A stretch of DNA of 64,000 nt from Sipunculus nudus. Its lineage: Eukaryota; Annelida; Sipuncula; Golfingiida; Sipunculidae. The stretch is taken from assembly GCA_026874595.1 (NCBI GenBank), contig CM049320.1, forward strand, positions 12,897,488 through 12,961,487. The letters are read 5' to 3'. Positions 10,845 through 22,695 of this stretch are shown here, piece by piece (position 1 is the stretch's first letter; every line of letters begins with the position of its first letter). The notes beneath the pieces were generated by a model that saw only the letters and a list, made by a program, of their open reading frames with translations, did not search any database and had not been told where the DNA came from. A program made the position numbers and the translations under genes.

Positions 10845-13725
10845 GTATCCCCAGACATAGTAGCCCCCCCCCTTTAAGAACAGACCCCCATTTTTAGCAG
10901 CATATACTGACGCATGGCATATTTATTGTTTCTTCCATCTAACAATCCACAATCTTGTTGAAGATGTTGGTCCTGTAACCTTGATCTTTTTAAAGATGTG
11001 TCCTGTGACCTTGACCATTGACCTCATGACCCCAAAATCAATTTGGGTCTTGCTTTTCCAATGGGACATATGCAAGTCAAGTTTGAAATCTATACATCAA
11101 TAAAGCAGGAATTATCATCCAGAAACTAATTTTTTTTACAGGTGGCTCCTGTGACCTTCACCTTTGACCTTGTGACCTCAAAATTGATAGTGTTCTTCCT
11201 CTCTTGGCAGGAGAACTATATGTGCAAGATGAAAGATCTGAGATGAAATGTTTGGCTGAAAATGCATCCACATCTTTTTAAAGATGTGCCCTGTGACCTT
11301 GACCTTTGACCTCATGACCCCAAAACCAATTTTGGTCTTGCTTTTCCAATGGGACATATACAAGTCAAGTTTGAAATCCATACATCAATAAAAGCAGGAA
11401 TTATCATCCAGAAACTAATTTTTGGACAGATGGCTCCTGTGACCTTCACCTTTGACCTTGTGACCTCAAAATTGATAGGGGTTTTCCACTCTTGGCAGGA
11501 GAACTATATGTGCAAGATGAAAGATCTGAGATGAATTGTTTGGCTGAAAATGCATCCACAATCTTTATAAAGAGGTTTCCTGTGACCTTGACCTTTGACT
11601 TCATGACCCCAAAAATCAATTCGGGTCTTGCTTTTCCAATGGGTCAAATACAAGTCAAGTTTGAAATCCATACATCAATAAAAGAAGGAATTATCATCCA
11701 GAAACTAATTTTTGGACAGATGGCTCCTGTGACCTTCACCTTTGACATTGTGACCTCAAAATTGATAAGGGTCTTCCACTCTTTGCAGGTGAACTATATG
11801 TGCAAGATGAAAGATCTGAGATGAATTGTTTGGCTGAAATTGCATCCACAACCTTTTTAAAGAGGTTTCCTGTGACCTTGACCTTTAACCTCATGACCCC
11901 GAAAATCGATTCGGGTCTTGCTTTACCAATGGGTCAAATACAAGTCAAGTTTGAAATCCATACATCAATAAAAGAAGGAATTATCATCCAGAAACTAATT
12001 TTTGGACAGATAGCTCCTGTGACCTTCACCTTTGACCTTGTGACCTCAAAATTGATAGGGGTTTTCCACTCTTGGCAGGAGAACTATATGTGCAAGATGA
12101 AAGATCTGAGATGAATTGTTTGGCTGAAAATGCATCCACAATCTTTATGAAGAGGTTTCCTGTGACCTTGACCTTTGACTTCATGACCCCAAAAATCAAT
12201 TCGGGTCTTGCTTTTCCAATGGGTCAAATACAAGTCAAGTTTGAAATCCATACATCAATAAAAGAAGGAATTATCATCCAGACACTAATTTTTGGACAGA
12301 TGGCTCCTGTGACCTTCACCTTTGACATTGTGACCTCAAAATTGATAAGGGTCTTCCACTCTTGGCAGGTGAACTATATGTGCAAGATGAAAGATCTGAG
12401 ATGAATTGTTTGGCTGAAATTGCATCCACAACCTTTTTAAAGAGGTTTCCTGTGACCTTGACCTTTAACCTCATGACCCCGAAAATCGATTCGGGTCTTG
12501 CTTTTCCAATGGGACATATACAAGTCAAGTTTGAAATCCATACATCAATAAAAGCAGGAATTATCATCCAGGAACTAATTTTTGGACAGATGGCTCCTGT
12601 GACCTTCACCTTTGACCTTGTGACCTCAAAACTGATAGGGGTCTTCCTCTATTGGATGATGACTTATATGTGTAAGATGAAAGGTCTTAGATGAAATGTT
12701 TGGCTGAAAATGCATCCACAATCTTTTTAAAGATGTGTCCTGTGACCTTGACCTTTGACCTCATGACCCCAAAATCAATTGGAGTTTTGCTTTTTCAGTG
12801 GGACATATATAAGTCAAATTTGAAATCAATACATCAATAAAAGCAGGAATTATCATCCAGAAACTAATTTTTGGACAGATAGCTCCTGTGGCCTTGACCT
12901 TTGACCTTGTTACCCCAAAATTTGTATGGATCATCCACTATTGGCAATCGAGCTATATATTCAAGATGGAAGACCTGGGATGAAAGTTTGGCTTAAAATG
13001 CATCCACAGTATCTTTTAAAATGCCAGTCCAGTGACCTTGACCTTTGACCTCATGACCCTAGAACCTATAGGGTTCTTACTTTAGTGGTGGGCCATACAT
13101 AAGTCATGTTTGAAATCCATATGGCTATCAACACTTGAGATATCATAAGAGGTGTGTGATTTTCACCATATATGGCAATATTTAAGGTCAAGGCCACTAT
13201 CATAGGAAAGGTAATGACCCCAATTTAAATAAACATCATCCCATAACCCATACCTATGTATATGCATAATATAAATGAAATCTGTCCATTAGTTTTTGAC
13301 TTATAATGCTCACAGTACTGTAAGGTGGCAATTTTGGGGGTATTAAACGGCATGAAAACAAGTAAAGAATAATAGGTGGCGCCACCAGTTTCTGGAACAT
13401 TACAACCCTATCCATGATCTTCCATCAACTTGATTTTGGGATAAATCCATGCAAGATTTCTTGAGATATTAAAGAATTTGTGTGATTTTCCCCAAAATTG
13501 GACCTATTCAAGGTCAAGACACTCTCCTAGTAAAGGTCATGGCCTCATTTTAAATAGGCGTCGTCCTCTTACCCATATCTATACATATACCAAGTTTGGT
13601 AAAGTTCCGTGAAATATTTTTTGGGTTATCGCGCCAACAAGATTTATATGCGGCGGCGGCGGCGGTGGCGGCGGTGGCGGGACCGGTATGAAAACATAGT
13701 ATCCCCCGACTTTGTCTGGGGATAC
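10845..13725. mobile_element. Non-autonomous element with terminal inverted repeats and an internal tandem array
   Basis: The left end (10845) begins GTATCCCCAGACATAGTAG. The right end (13699-13725), read in reverse, begins GTATCCCCAGACAAAGTCG, giving a near-identical inverted pair. The right end is itself a hairpin: GTATCCCC and GGGGATAC arms around a loop of about 11 nt. Between them lies the 290-bp array and a non-repeated right portion with (GGC)n near 13650. No transposase frame is present and no convincing target-site duplication is seen. An end hairpin and central tandem array recall bivalve pearl/Helitron-like elements, but the inverted termini leave the class open. Confidence 0.6.
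10970..13080 (+). repeat. Tandem array, eight 290-bp units, each with nuclear-receptor motifs
   Basis: The landmark TGTGACCTTGACC occurs at 11004, 11292, 11581, 11871, 12161, 12451, 12741 and, with one base changed, 13031, so the period is 288-290 bp. Each unit has a second, related block about 150 bp on (GTGACCTTCACCTTTGACC in most units), hinting that the unit arose from a shorter dimer. Units starting at 11581 and 12161 are nearly identical to each other, as are 11871 and 12451, giving a 580-bp higher-order repeat. The period is not a multiple of three and frames close within one unit, so the overlapping open frames of about 110 codons are not genes. Confidence 0.9.
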
Positions 13726-13739
13726 AATTAAAATAAAAG

Positions 13740-13870
13740 GTTTTTCTTTTCAAACGCCGATTTTTATTATGCTCTGGTGCTGCCACCTGGTGGCAAGAGC
13801 AGATATCAAATATGGCATAAGAAACGGGGGGTTTCGGATTAACAGAGCATTCACCTCTCACTTAATTGTA
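13740..13870 (+). repeat. Diverged repeat with a CTCF-like core, copy B
   Basis: Partner of 9138-9260. The complement of 13782-13793 is CCACCAGGTGGC, identical to the core in copy A although the surrounding sequence has drifted. The two copies bracket the 10845-13725 element. Confidence 0.6.
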
Positions 13871-15730
13871 ATTCGTATCCTCCGTCATATGACAACAGTC
13901 GTATTAGTCTTTCACCTGAGGTTTGATCTAGTTATCTTAAACCTCGTATGTTTGTTGACCATTACTAGCTTTATCAATCCATTCGAAGTAAACAGGGCGT
14001 TTAAACAGGGCGTTTACACATCACAGGTACCCAAATACAGCTCGTGTTCGATGGTGTTCGGTATTTCTGTGGACCACTATTTCCATAACTAAGCTACTCT
14101 ACCCTCCCACCTGTTTGAACTGTTAACAGCTGAAAATGATTTTACCTAATCTGTCCAGGGCCATGTATGACATGACAACACAAGACGTAACGCTTTTTAA
14201 GTAGGCACTGGGTTATACGGGTTTCCTTGGATCAGTAAGCACCGTCAGAATTACAATCGCAGACACAAAAATACCAACACAAGTTTGCGATCTTGACGTG
14301 ACCTTTCAAAAAAAGCTTTGCTCAAAGGTCTAACATGAAAAGCGAAGTAACGGGTTACTGAACGTCTCACTTGCGAAATCCAGCTGTTTCCAATCATCGC
14401 ATGTTACAGGGCTTCGTTTGAACTAGACGATTGGTACGGCCGTAGGTTTAATTATAACCGCCATTCGTCTAACGTAGTTCAGTTTAGGTTTTAAATCCGG
14501 AAACTCTGTATTTTATTTTAAATGCTTTTGCCTATGAAAATACAAAAATGCAGGGCATAAATATATAATATTGCACGAAAATATCTTGTTGATTACGGAT
14601 CACAAGTAATGGTATACAGCGAACATCGGAATTTCACGTCTCTCGGAAATTGAAGTAATTTATAGCAAAAATTATTCCCGTTTCTTGTAAAGGTGTAGCC
14701 TAGAAAGAAAATTAATTAAACTAGAGGGTACTTAGTAGTTCACATACATCCGCCAAGGTAAACGGCCCTACTGGATTTGTCCATTTAGCCTGATCCGAAA
14801 CATAATGTTAAGGGGCCCAATCACCTATCTGACCTTTATAAACAAAAGGTTATCCCTTAAAGCTTTTATAGAAATAGGCTAAAAACGTGGATATCATCGC
14901 ACATAGTCTGTTTATTTTGTTTTGGCAATGTGTTAAACATATACGAGGGCCCTCTAAAATAAAAAAAAACCAGCAAAGGCATCTGTCAGCAAATCGCAAA
15001 AGCCAGAGCTTTGCATATGGCGTTTTGCAACAAGTGACCTTTCTGCCTTCGAATATATGCAACCTACCACCTAAGTTTACATGTTTTCAAACATGTTGTT
15101 GTTAAACAAGTTCATACAGGCGTAATAAGAACTTTTCACAACCAAAATTACTCTTAGATCATTAATATATGCACAGAGGAAACCAGAAATCACATAAATT
15201 CTTTTTAAAAAGGTAGGTGAATGGGCACCTTTAATAAGCTCTTCCCTGCCCTATGTCCTAACCCTCCACAAAGCAGCGGGGAAATCGGTTCAAATAATAA
15301 TAATAAAAAAAAAAAACGCGGATAAAAACACACTCTCCTTCAATCAAATTAAGCCGGTTGCAACGTTTTATTGTGTATAATAAAGTATTATGTCGAAGAT
15401 CCCGAGTATAAAGCTTTGGCAAATATAGGGGGAAATCAGGAAACTGGCCCAAACGCCATTTTTTTTTCATTTTTAATCATTTCATGAAGTACAATGTTTC
15501 GAGAGAAATTTAGCTGTCCATTCATCACACTGTGGGTGCATGTTGTAATTTATCAGAATATCGGTCCTGTTGTAATTTTTCAGAATACCATGCCGTATTT
15601 TATTCACGGCGATAGCGACTTTCAAGTGTTATCATTGAATCTTTAATTGATAGTAAAATTTGATATATTGTTCGAAACAAGTTTACCTTATAAAGTATGA
15701 TGAACAGGATCAGATAAAGTGTGAAATATA

Positions 15731-15761
<31 letters not shown>

Positions 15762-17415
15762 AAAAAAAAAAAAACAACTGTCGAATCGTAGATGTTTTAT
15801 TTATTAAGAAAGTAAGTGAGAAAATATATTTACAAAATAAATATGGAATGTATGAAGATTGAGCAGTCCACTAGAGGTGTCTTGCTGTCAGTTCTGATGG
15901 ACGTTCAAGGAAGAAGTATACCAGGGGCGTATCCCGGATTTAGAAAAAGGGGGAGGGGTCCATCCCCGAGGACTAATATAGGTTTGATTCCAAAAAAAGG
16001 GGTGGGGTGTCCCCCTGCACTCCCCCTGCTTCCCCCCCCCACCCCCGATCCGTATTTTTTATACACCACGGGAAGACGTATAACGTTTGTGATTTCATTA
16101 GGTAAGACACATAACTGTATATATAAATGTACATTCTATGGCTGAGCGAAGTGAAAGGCATATTTTAATACGTAAAGATGCAACGTTACGGGCCCGAAAC
16201 GATCTATAATAATTTGAACAAACAGTGTTCTGCCTATCTTTCAAAAACCAAATCATAGTAAACGTTTGAAGTGACCGCTAGGTTCTTGCGACCATATCGA
16301 TTTGTGCGTATAGGTAAAATATTGCTTTCATTAGCCCAGGACCATCCATGCAGCTGTCGAATGGACGTTCTCACACTGATCTTTTTTTTAACCGTTTGCC
16401 ATATCCGACCCTGAATTTCGTTTTGTATCCACCATCACGTAATAAACCCCTCGGATTTCTTTCACATAATGGGATTTTGAAGCATGTTTCTACCAGTGAT
16501 GCAAGAGGAGGGACTTTGATCAGTGTGTAGTATATACACATGTATGGCCACCGTCATCAACGTCATTTCATCAACGGAAAGACATTAGTTTCCTTCAACA
16601 GAGACCAGATGGCTACCCATCTATGCATATATGCCAACAGTGACATGCTGACTACGCAAACTCTAACCAAAAAGCAGCTTGCGGAGTTTTATGTCTCTTT
16701 TCTCAAAAAGTCATCTTTTCTCACACACTTTCTATTCCGATAATAGGTTTTAGTGTGACTTAACTGTGAAACTTTCCTTTGGTAACTTTATGAATTGTTT
16801 CTCCCCAATGTCTCTATGTCTCTCCTCGAGTGTTCTTTCTTAATCAACGTCCTTGCACCACTGTATTCTTTGTCTCTCTTTTCTCCTTCCGTTCTCTCCG
16901 GGATGTCCCTGATTCTCGATATCTTTCTTTTACAATGTTTTAACAAATATTTACCAACTCTCAGACAATATTTACATTGTACCTTTGATGGCACGCACAC
17001 TTGTTACCCAATATTATTTTGCAGTTCCTCTAAATTTTTTGTTTGTTTCACTGCTCTTCCTCTATGAGACAACTCAGATCGTGCCATGTATATGCCCAAG
17101 TGAGCATCTGTAAAGATTTTCTGCGTGTGTGATTTGGACAGGCACTCTCAATGGCATATCATTTTATCAATTAAATAATTATGGATATGGATTTAGATAT
17201 CCTCATTGGTCAATCCTGACACGTGTTCCATGGAATACCAGAGAGGACTAGGCACAACCGGGTACGGCGAGAAACAGCATTGGCTACATTCCCTTGTGTT
17301 AGTTTCCATACTGCGTTATTCGAGTCACAATTCCTTAATCGATTATCACTATGCACATTTGCATATCAGTACTTACAAATGTCTTTGATATTTCATCATT
17401 ATCAGTGTTCACTTT
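13871..17415. other. Intergenic between the repeat cluster and the glycosyltransferase gene
   Basis: No coding exon recognised. Contains an A-rich tract at about 15731-15776, a probable hAT-type terminus at 15922, and a segment (about 14973-15205) that resembles 42556-42856 at a diverged level, with shared words such as ATGCAACC, ACCACC and GAAACCA. Confidence 0.45.
15922..16050 (+). mobile_element. Left end of a CAGGGGCG-type hAT relic
   Basis: Begins CAGGGGCGTATCC followed by purine-rich GGGGGAGGGG sequence, as in many animal hAT-type non-autonomous elements. No matching right end is found nearby, so the copy is probably truncated. Confidence 0.4.
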
Positions 17416-17421
17416 TTTATT
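17416..17421 (-). terminator. Candidate polyadenylation signal for the glycosyltransferase gene
   Basis: AATAAA on the - strand, about 370 bp past the TGA at 17790-17792. It is a plausible 3' end signal, unsupported by transcripts. Confidence 0.35.
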
Positions 17422-17789
17422 TGAATTCAAAGCTAATCCCTGAATTGAAGAATATATTCTGCAAACTTCAAAGTCATTTTTTTCATGCATTCTATTGCGG
17501 AAATAATAATCTTCTTTGGCATACCATCTTCCATTTGTAATTGACCCTGGTCCCATCATGTGTAGATTGTAGACTCTTGTACCCTGTTCAGTACCCGTTA
17601 TCGGTTACGCTTCATATATTTCTACCAGGCACTATAGACACGTGTATATATGAGTTGACTCTTTCGTGAATTATTCCGTTTTTGTCATCTGTAATATTGA
17701 TAATACATTTAATTCTTCCAGTTACCACCGTGTATAAGTGTTGAATTTTGATTCGTGTACTGTTCCATTTCCCCGCCGTCTGTGACGTT

Positions 17790-17913
17790 TCATAATATTT
17801 CCACTTGTACCAGAGTAAAGAGTCTCTTCCAATCCGTCTTGACAACTCTGTATTTTAATGACGTCAAACCGTCTACGTCATACTCCTCCCGTCTTACCTC
17901 GAGTCCAACTCCC
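17790..17913 (-). CDS. B4GALT: GT7 gene exon 6: C-terminus
   Basis: 124 nt to TGA at 17790-17792. Encodes EEYDVDGLTSLKYRV and then RLFTLVQVEIL, matching the family's SDGLNSLxYxV and PLYTxIxVDI ending. Acceptor is catatttcag. The phase (1 base plus codons) agrees with exon 5. Confidence 0.9.
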
Positions 17914-20900
17914 CTGAAATATGAGATTTTTTAATGCTTTGAATATTAACTGTGTATGTTTAAACCAATATTTACATATATGAAAGTGTTATATGTACGA
18001 CTTTCGTAATGCTATAGATACATGTGGCTACCAAGGGCAAAAGGGGTGCTGCCCGTGAATATTCGCTTACATGCTTACGGAAATGATAACTGTAACGTCT
18101 CCATCTGGGGTCCATATACATAGACCAGGGCGCCAAACGGAAGGATGAGATTTGATTGGTTTAAAAATTCCTTAATTTTAACTAGACTTTATTAAAAATT
18201 GCTTATTACCAAACATGGAGTGACGTAAGTCGTAAAGGTTATAATCACTCGATACTAGTAACATTTCAACGTTTCCGGCAAAGGTATGACACATATATGA
18301 CAATGACATCGCTGTTAGACAAATAAGTGTGATAATCGATAATTGTACACACCCTGTCGGATTCGGTTCATTTCCTTTATCCAGACCGTGCTGTAACATC
18401 CTGTAACGCGCAATGGCTTCTGGGTATCGTTCTACTTTGAATCCTCTTGTGTTAATTCTGAAACAATAATGTGTTCGATACTTTGTGACCCCGTGATGGA
18501 GACCACAGACATCAATTAACAGTGTATATGTTTTGTCGAGTAACTCTACACCACAGACTCTTTATACTTTGCATATTATTTGTAGATTATCACTGGTCCG
18601 CCGTCTTGTAATGATCTAAATCATGATAATAACTTTAATTTCATCTTGAAATGTCAAATCACATCCAATATGTGCTCAACCTGGCCATTTCCATTACTGT
18701 TGTTACAATAAACGGGCGTAATTTACTGAACGTAATCTTTGAATAACAACACAACTTTAAAAGGGAGAGGTTTGCTCTTGGAAAATAAATATAGACAAGG
18801 CTGAATCTGGCACTCGAGGTGAGACATTAAAAGTAGTTGCTCGTAAGAATTCCTGACCAATCATAAAACTACAACACAGTCTGACAGCCAATAGATAAGG
18901 CGCATAAAAGGCTTGTTTAAGATGCTAAATGTATACGGACACAGCAGGGATATAAGCACACCCTAAAAGCAGTCTAATGTTTCATGAAAATAGTTCTGTA
19001 TCACAATATAAGGCACCTGTTTAACATCAGATCACATATTTAACAGTTTTAAATAAGGTTTACGAAGAGTTGTTTTGTAGATCAATGTTCCCAACCGCAG
19101 TACATGACTAAGAAAAAATTAATAAAATCAACTTCAGTTTAACATTTGTTCATAAGAATGAATCCCACAAAAGTGTTTCATGATTAGTTGTCGAAATAAA
19201 TAATATTATTCATGATTACGCTTATTCAATACTGTAAATCATACAACAGCAAATCATTCATCAGTAATAAATTAAACCAATCCCTATATATGTTTATTCA
19301 TTGAACTAACTCATATACAAAATGCATGCTTATTTTTCCATGTTTATTCATGCCAATTATACATAACATGTTTTTTTTATGATAATGCATGTCATGTTTA
19401 TTCATGAGGGCCTGTTTACCTGTGGTACATGTCGTCATCTTCACCACCCCAGCCGAAAAACTTGTTAGAGAAACCATTTATCTTTTCCATCTGGTCACGT
19501 GTCAATGCCAAAGCCCCGCCCACAATTGTCCCATACTGCAATCTTGATAATCAGTTAATACATATATGAGTGTGGCAAAGTATTCAGTAATCACTTCGAC
19601 TGTTCACGAACTAAAAACTTTGTGATGAAAAACGTATAGTGACATGTTACGTTTTGTAAAGAACATACATAGATAACTAGCAACAGTTACTTCATATAGG
19701 CAGCTTATATAATTCTGTTGTTGGCGAAATGTCTGATTTTCTAATTTACTGTATGGTTATTATGCGTTTGTCGAACGAGTTTCTTTGCGTCTGGATATGT
19801 AAAATTTAACTAGTGGGAAAAATATGTATTATATGGCTCCGCGTAAATGGGGATTTTTTTTTCATAAAACACCATTAAATGTTTTTTTGTTCAATTAATC
19901 TACAGAAATTTCAGGTCGTCGTTTTCACATCTAAATAACTGGTAAATCCCACAAACCTGTATCTAAACTTATCAACAGCTACAGCCACATGTCTTGGTGA
20001 CGTAGTGCACGTGTACATGTTACGTAAATCCTCCGGAAGTAGGTCTACGTCATGGAAAATGTAGCAGTCAAAACGACCTAATTGTTTTGCCTCCTTGTAT
20101 CCGATGTTCATCAAGCTCGCTCGGTTGAAAGTGGCGGGTTTAACCTGAGGAAAATGGCATGGCTTTCCGTCTTAATTATAAATTACTTTAAGTTAAAGAA
20201 AATACCTCCTTATCCCTGGCATCCACCCAGCATTCTACCCATGTTCAGATGCAACCACTTTATGATAAACTGTGAGGGCACTGCCATTGTTCTAGGGTTA
20301 GAGTTAGTACCCACGGTGGCACCCCTAAGTGACAAGCACTTTTCTTTTAATTATTAAAATTTATTGGACTTCAAAGGGTGGATACCAGTGTTCTAGAGGA
20401 ATTCCATTTCTTTTATATCTGCCCTTGTTTTTTAACTGTACAACGTATACATGGACCACTAATCTAGAGTATATAGAATGACTTATTAAATTTGATTTAC
20501 GAATGCGGTTAAGGTCAATAGGCGACAGAATAGGATTGCAATAGAATACAAAATAAAAGATGCCTTTTGTAATTTATAAATATATGAACTTATATTTGGG
20601 CATGGAACCACATAGAAAAGACTATAATCGCACAATCAGATATTTTTTGGTAAGCTACTTTCTTTTTGCTAGAACATTCAACCCTTTATTTTAATTTCCA
20701 AATATATTTTACCATTACTTCGCTATTTGTATTATTCTTGAAAAAAAATATTCAACAAGAAAGGATGGCATAGTGAAGCATATGAAATTAATAAATAATT
20801 AGTGATACACACCTGTTCGATGACGAATATTGATATATCTAGGTACTGCATCTGGAGAAATGGCAGAATATGTTGTAGGAAAATCCTCAGGTGTTCCTCC

Positions 20901-22695
20901 CGGTTGCGGTACGGAATGATGAGAGCGATGCGTTGCCTGGCAACACACTCTGTCGGCCGCCACCTCCCACCGAGCTCCATCTCTGGATGGAAGTTCTCAA
21001 GCTCGGCCATAGATGGCGCTTTGGTTTCGATCGGTACCTTGCCTGTATTAAGGGGGTTCAAACATTCAGTGTGGTAAATATACACGCATGATTAAAATAA
21101 ATAGGATTATTTCGTAGCGTCCAGCTTCACTGGTAACAACCAAAAGAGTTCTTTTGATGAATACCAGCAGAAGGCGTTTTTGAGCAGATATCGGCATGGT
21201 TTGGGTAAATAGTAACTAACAATACGGGAAACTAGTTTGTTAAACGATTTGCTTAGCAACCTCCCCCGCCCCCCTCATAAATATTGTGTCAAGTGCATGC
21301 CCGTGGCAGAACGAGAAAACTGTCACCCAATCGTTCAGTGATAATTTAATTAATTAGTTCGCTTGAGCCCCTCATGAGAATTTTAATAATATAACTCAGT
21401 ATATGCTTGAAACCCATATATAACCATACCCTACATTACCGGTAAACGTTATTTTTTCTAAATCGTACGATGAAATACTGAAAAGGTATCATATTTTCCC
21501 TCGGTTTGTTGGTTTGTTTGTTTGCAGCTAAACGAAGTCAGTTATGAACGGATATTGATTAACGTTTTATGAGGGTTAGGGTAACAGCCAAAGAGCATTC
21601 CATTAAATATGAGAGGTAATCTGGACCACTATAATACATTTTTTAATTCAAAGATTATATACCATCCATCCATCCATGGTAATAGGGGTGGTGTTGTTCC
21701 AGTGTTCATGTGACCAGCGATGGTCAGTGTGATACTCAGTTGAATATTACCGGAATTACCGGGAAAACTTAATTTGTAGGGGTGGGGGGTGGGGGGGGGG
21801 GGGGGGTGGGGGGGGGGGGGGGTATCCTGGTTGTTGCCATACGACCGAGATACATCTAGTTTTTCCATGGCTTATGGTATATTTATGAAACCATGCACTA
21901 GCAAATTCGCAGAGGTTTAATTATCAACGAAAGTGTACTGCACTTACCGACATCTGGGGCTACACAGGAACAGAGTCCTCTCAGCTGGTCTAATCCCCTG
22001 AAGTTTACATGCAGCACATTTTGTTCACAGTCTCGTTTGTACTTTTCAATATATGCCTCTATAGTCCTATTAGGGGTCTCCACATGTATTGCTGTGTCCA
22101 CAACTCTGACGTCACTCATTTCAACATCTTTCACTTCCGGAGCTTGCGCTTGAATAAATGTCTCCTGAGCGATCGTTGATGTCTTGGGTTCTGACTTAAT
22201 TTTAACCTGTGGTTGTTCAGCAGGCACAAAATTACCTCTATCTTTCGAAGATAGCTTGTTTCTTCTCAAATAATTACTCCTTGAAGCTGTCGTGCGTCTT
22301 GATTTCCGATGTATAATCACTGCGTCCTGTTTACGATTATGTGGCTCATTGATTCTGATGAGATTTTCATCACTAAACTCGTCCGAGTTTACATGAAGTA
22401 TCACCTTGCTGGCTCGTATGTTTAAATGTATTTCCTCTCCCTCGAGAGAGAGGGGCTCGGCCCCCACCACGACCTGTCTGACCCCAACGCTCCCGCCAAG
22501 CGAGGATAAACCACGGTTCGTCCGTCGGAAGTCAGAGTTGATTTCGTCTGCTGCATTTTCTATATTTCTCTGCTCATAGCGCACCCTGTCGTTACTTAGG
22601 TATATATACACAAAAAATACAGTAAACCCCTGCAACAACAGTAACGTTACGGCTAACGACCGCCAGCGCTTGAAATGGCCGAATCCAAGCGCCAT
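17790..22695 (-). CDS. B4GALT: Beta-1,4-galactosyltransferase family (GT7) enzyme, predicted GalNAc-transferase
   Basis: Complete gene of six coding exons on the - strand: 21948-22695, 20813-21042, 19957-20144, 19420-19542, 18353-18457 and 17790-17913. Together they are 1518 nt, encoding 505 aa, and all junctions are GT-AG. It is a type II Golgi protein: short cytosolic tail (1-12), membrane anchor (about 13-33), a long stem to about 250, then the catalytic domain. Visible family motifs are IPYRNREEHL before residue 326, FNRA (332-335), the metal-binding DVD (358-360), WGGEDDD (420-426), and M450/H453 in the metal-binding RMLQH segment. The enzyme adds Gal or GalNAc in beta-1,4 linkage to terminal GlcNAc. 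The residue matching bovine Tyr289 is I395, as in invertebrate beta4GalNAc transferases, so GalNAc is the likelier donor. Length exceeds the usual 350-400 aa because of the stem. Confidence 0.92.
18353..18457 (-). CDS. B4GALT: GT7 gene exon 5: Met/His metal ligands
   Basis: 105 nt, residues 431-465. RMLQHGLDKGNEPNP matches the family segment that supplies a Met and a His to the manganese site. Donor is gg|gtgtgt. Confidence 0.93.
19420..19542 (-). CDS. B4GALT: GT7 gene exon 4: donor pocket and WGGEDDD
   Basis: 123 nt, residues 390-430. The correct acceptor is caag|attgcag; a second AG six bases downstream would break the frame. LQYGTIVGGALAL replaces the vertebrate PYVQYFGGVSA, so Ile395 sits at the Tyr289 position. 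FGWGGEDDDMYHR carries the catalytic acidic residues. Confidence 0.93.
19957..20144 (-). CDS. B4GALT: GT7 gene exon 3: FNRA and DVD motifs
   Basis: 188 nt, residues 327-389. Carries FNRASLMNIGYKEA and the metal-coordinating FHDVDLLPED segment, and ends with DKFRYR split by a phase-2 junction. The length equals that of vertebrate B4GALT1 exon 3 as I recall it. Confidence 0.93.
20813..21042 (-). CDS. B4GALT: GT7 gene exon 2: start of catalytic domain
   Basis: Residues 250-326 (230 nt; starts phase 1, ends phase 0). Contains LGGRWRPTECVARQRIALII, the PYRNREEHL motif, and ends at VIEQ, exactly where vertebrate B4GALT genes break. Confidence 0.92.
21779..21824 (+). repeat. Long G-run in intron 1 of the GT7 gene
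   Basis: Nearly uninterrupted guanines with a few T, on the strand opposite the transcript; the pre-mRNA would carry a C-run. Can form G-quadruplex DNA in principle. Confidence 0.85.
21948..22695 (-). CDS. B4GALT: GT7 gene exon 1: membrane anchor and stem
   Basis: ATG at 22693-22695; the exon ends in phase 1 at the donor gtaagt. It encodes residues 1-249 plus one base. The hydrophobic run from SLAVTLLLL to FFVYIYL is the signal-anchor. The stem is polar, rich in Arg/Asn/Ser/Glu, contains an NRT glycosylation sequon, and is not recognisable as another domain. No upstream in-frame ATG extends the frame. Confidence 0.88.

Noticed and set aside
11349-12694. Series of overlapping + strand open frames of about 104-110 codons
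   Set aside because: They repeat every 290 bp with the tandem array, overlap at ATGA, and carry no domain. The period is not divisible by three.
17335-17559. 74-codon - strand frame after the GT7 stop
   Set aside because: Lies in the probable 3' UTR around the polyadenylation signal; no similarity recognised.
17612-17845. 77-codon - strand frame over GT7 exon 6
   Set aside because: Out of frame with the family's conserved C-terminus, which is read in another frame of the same exon.
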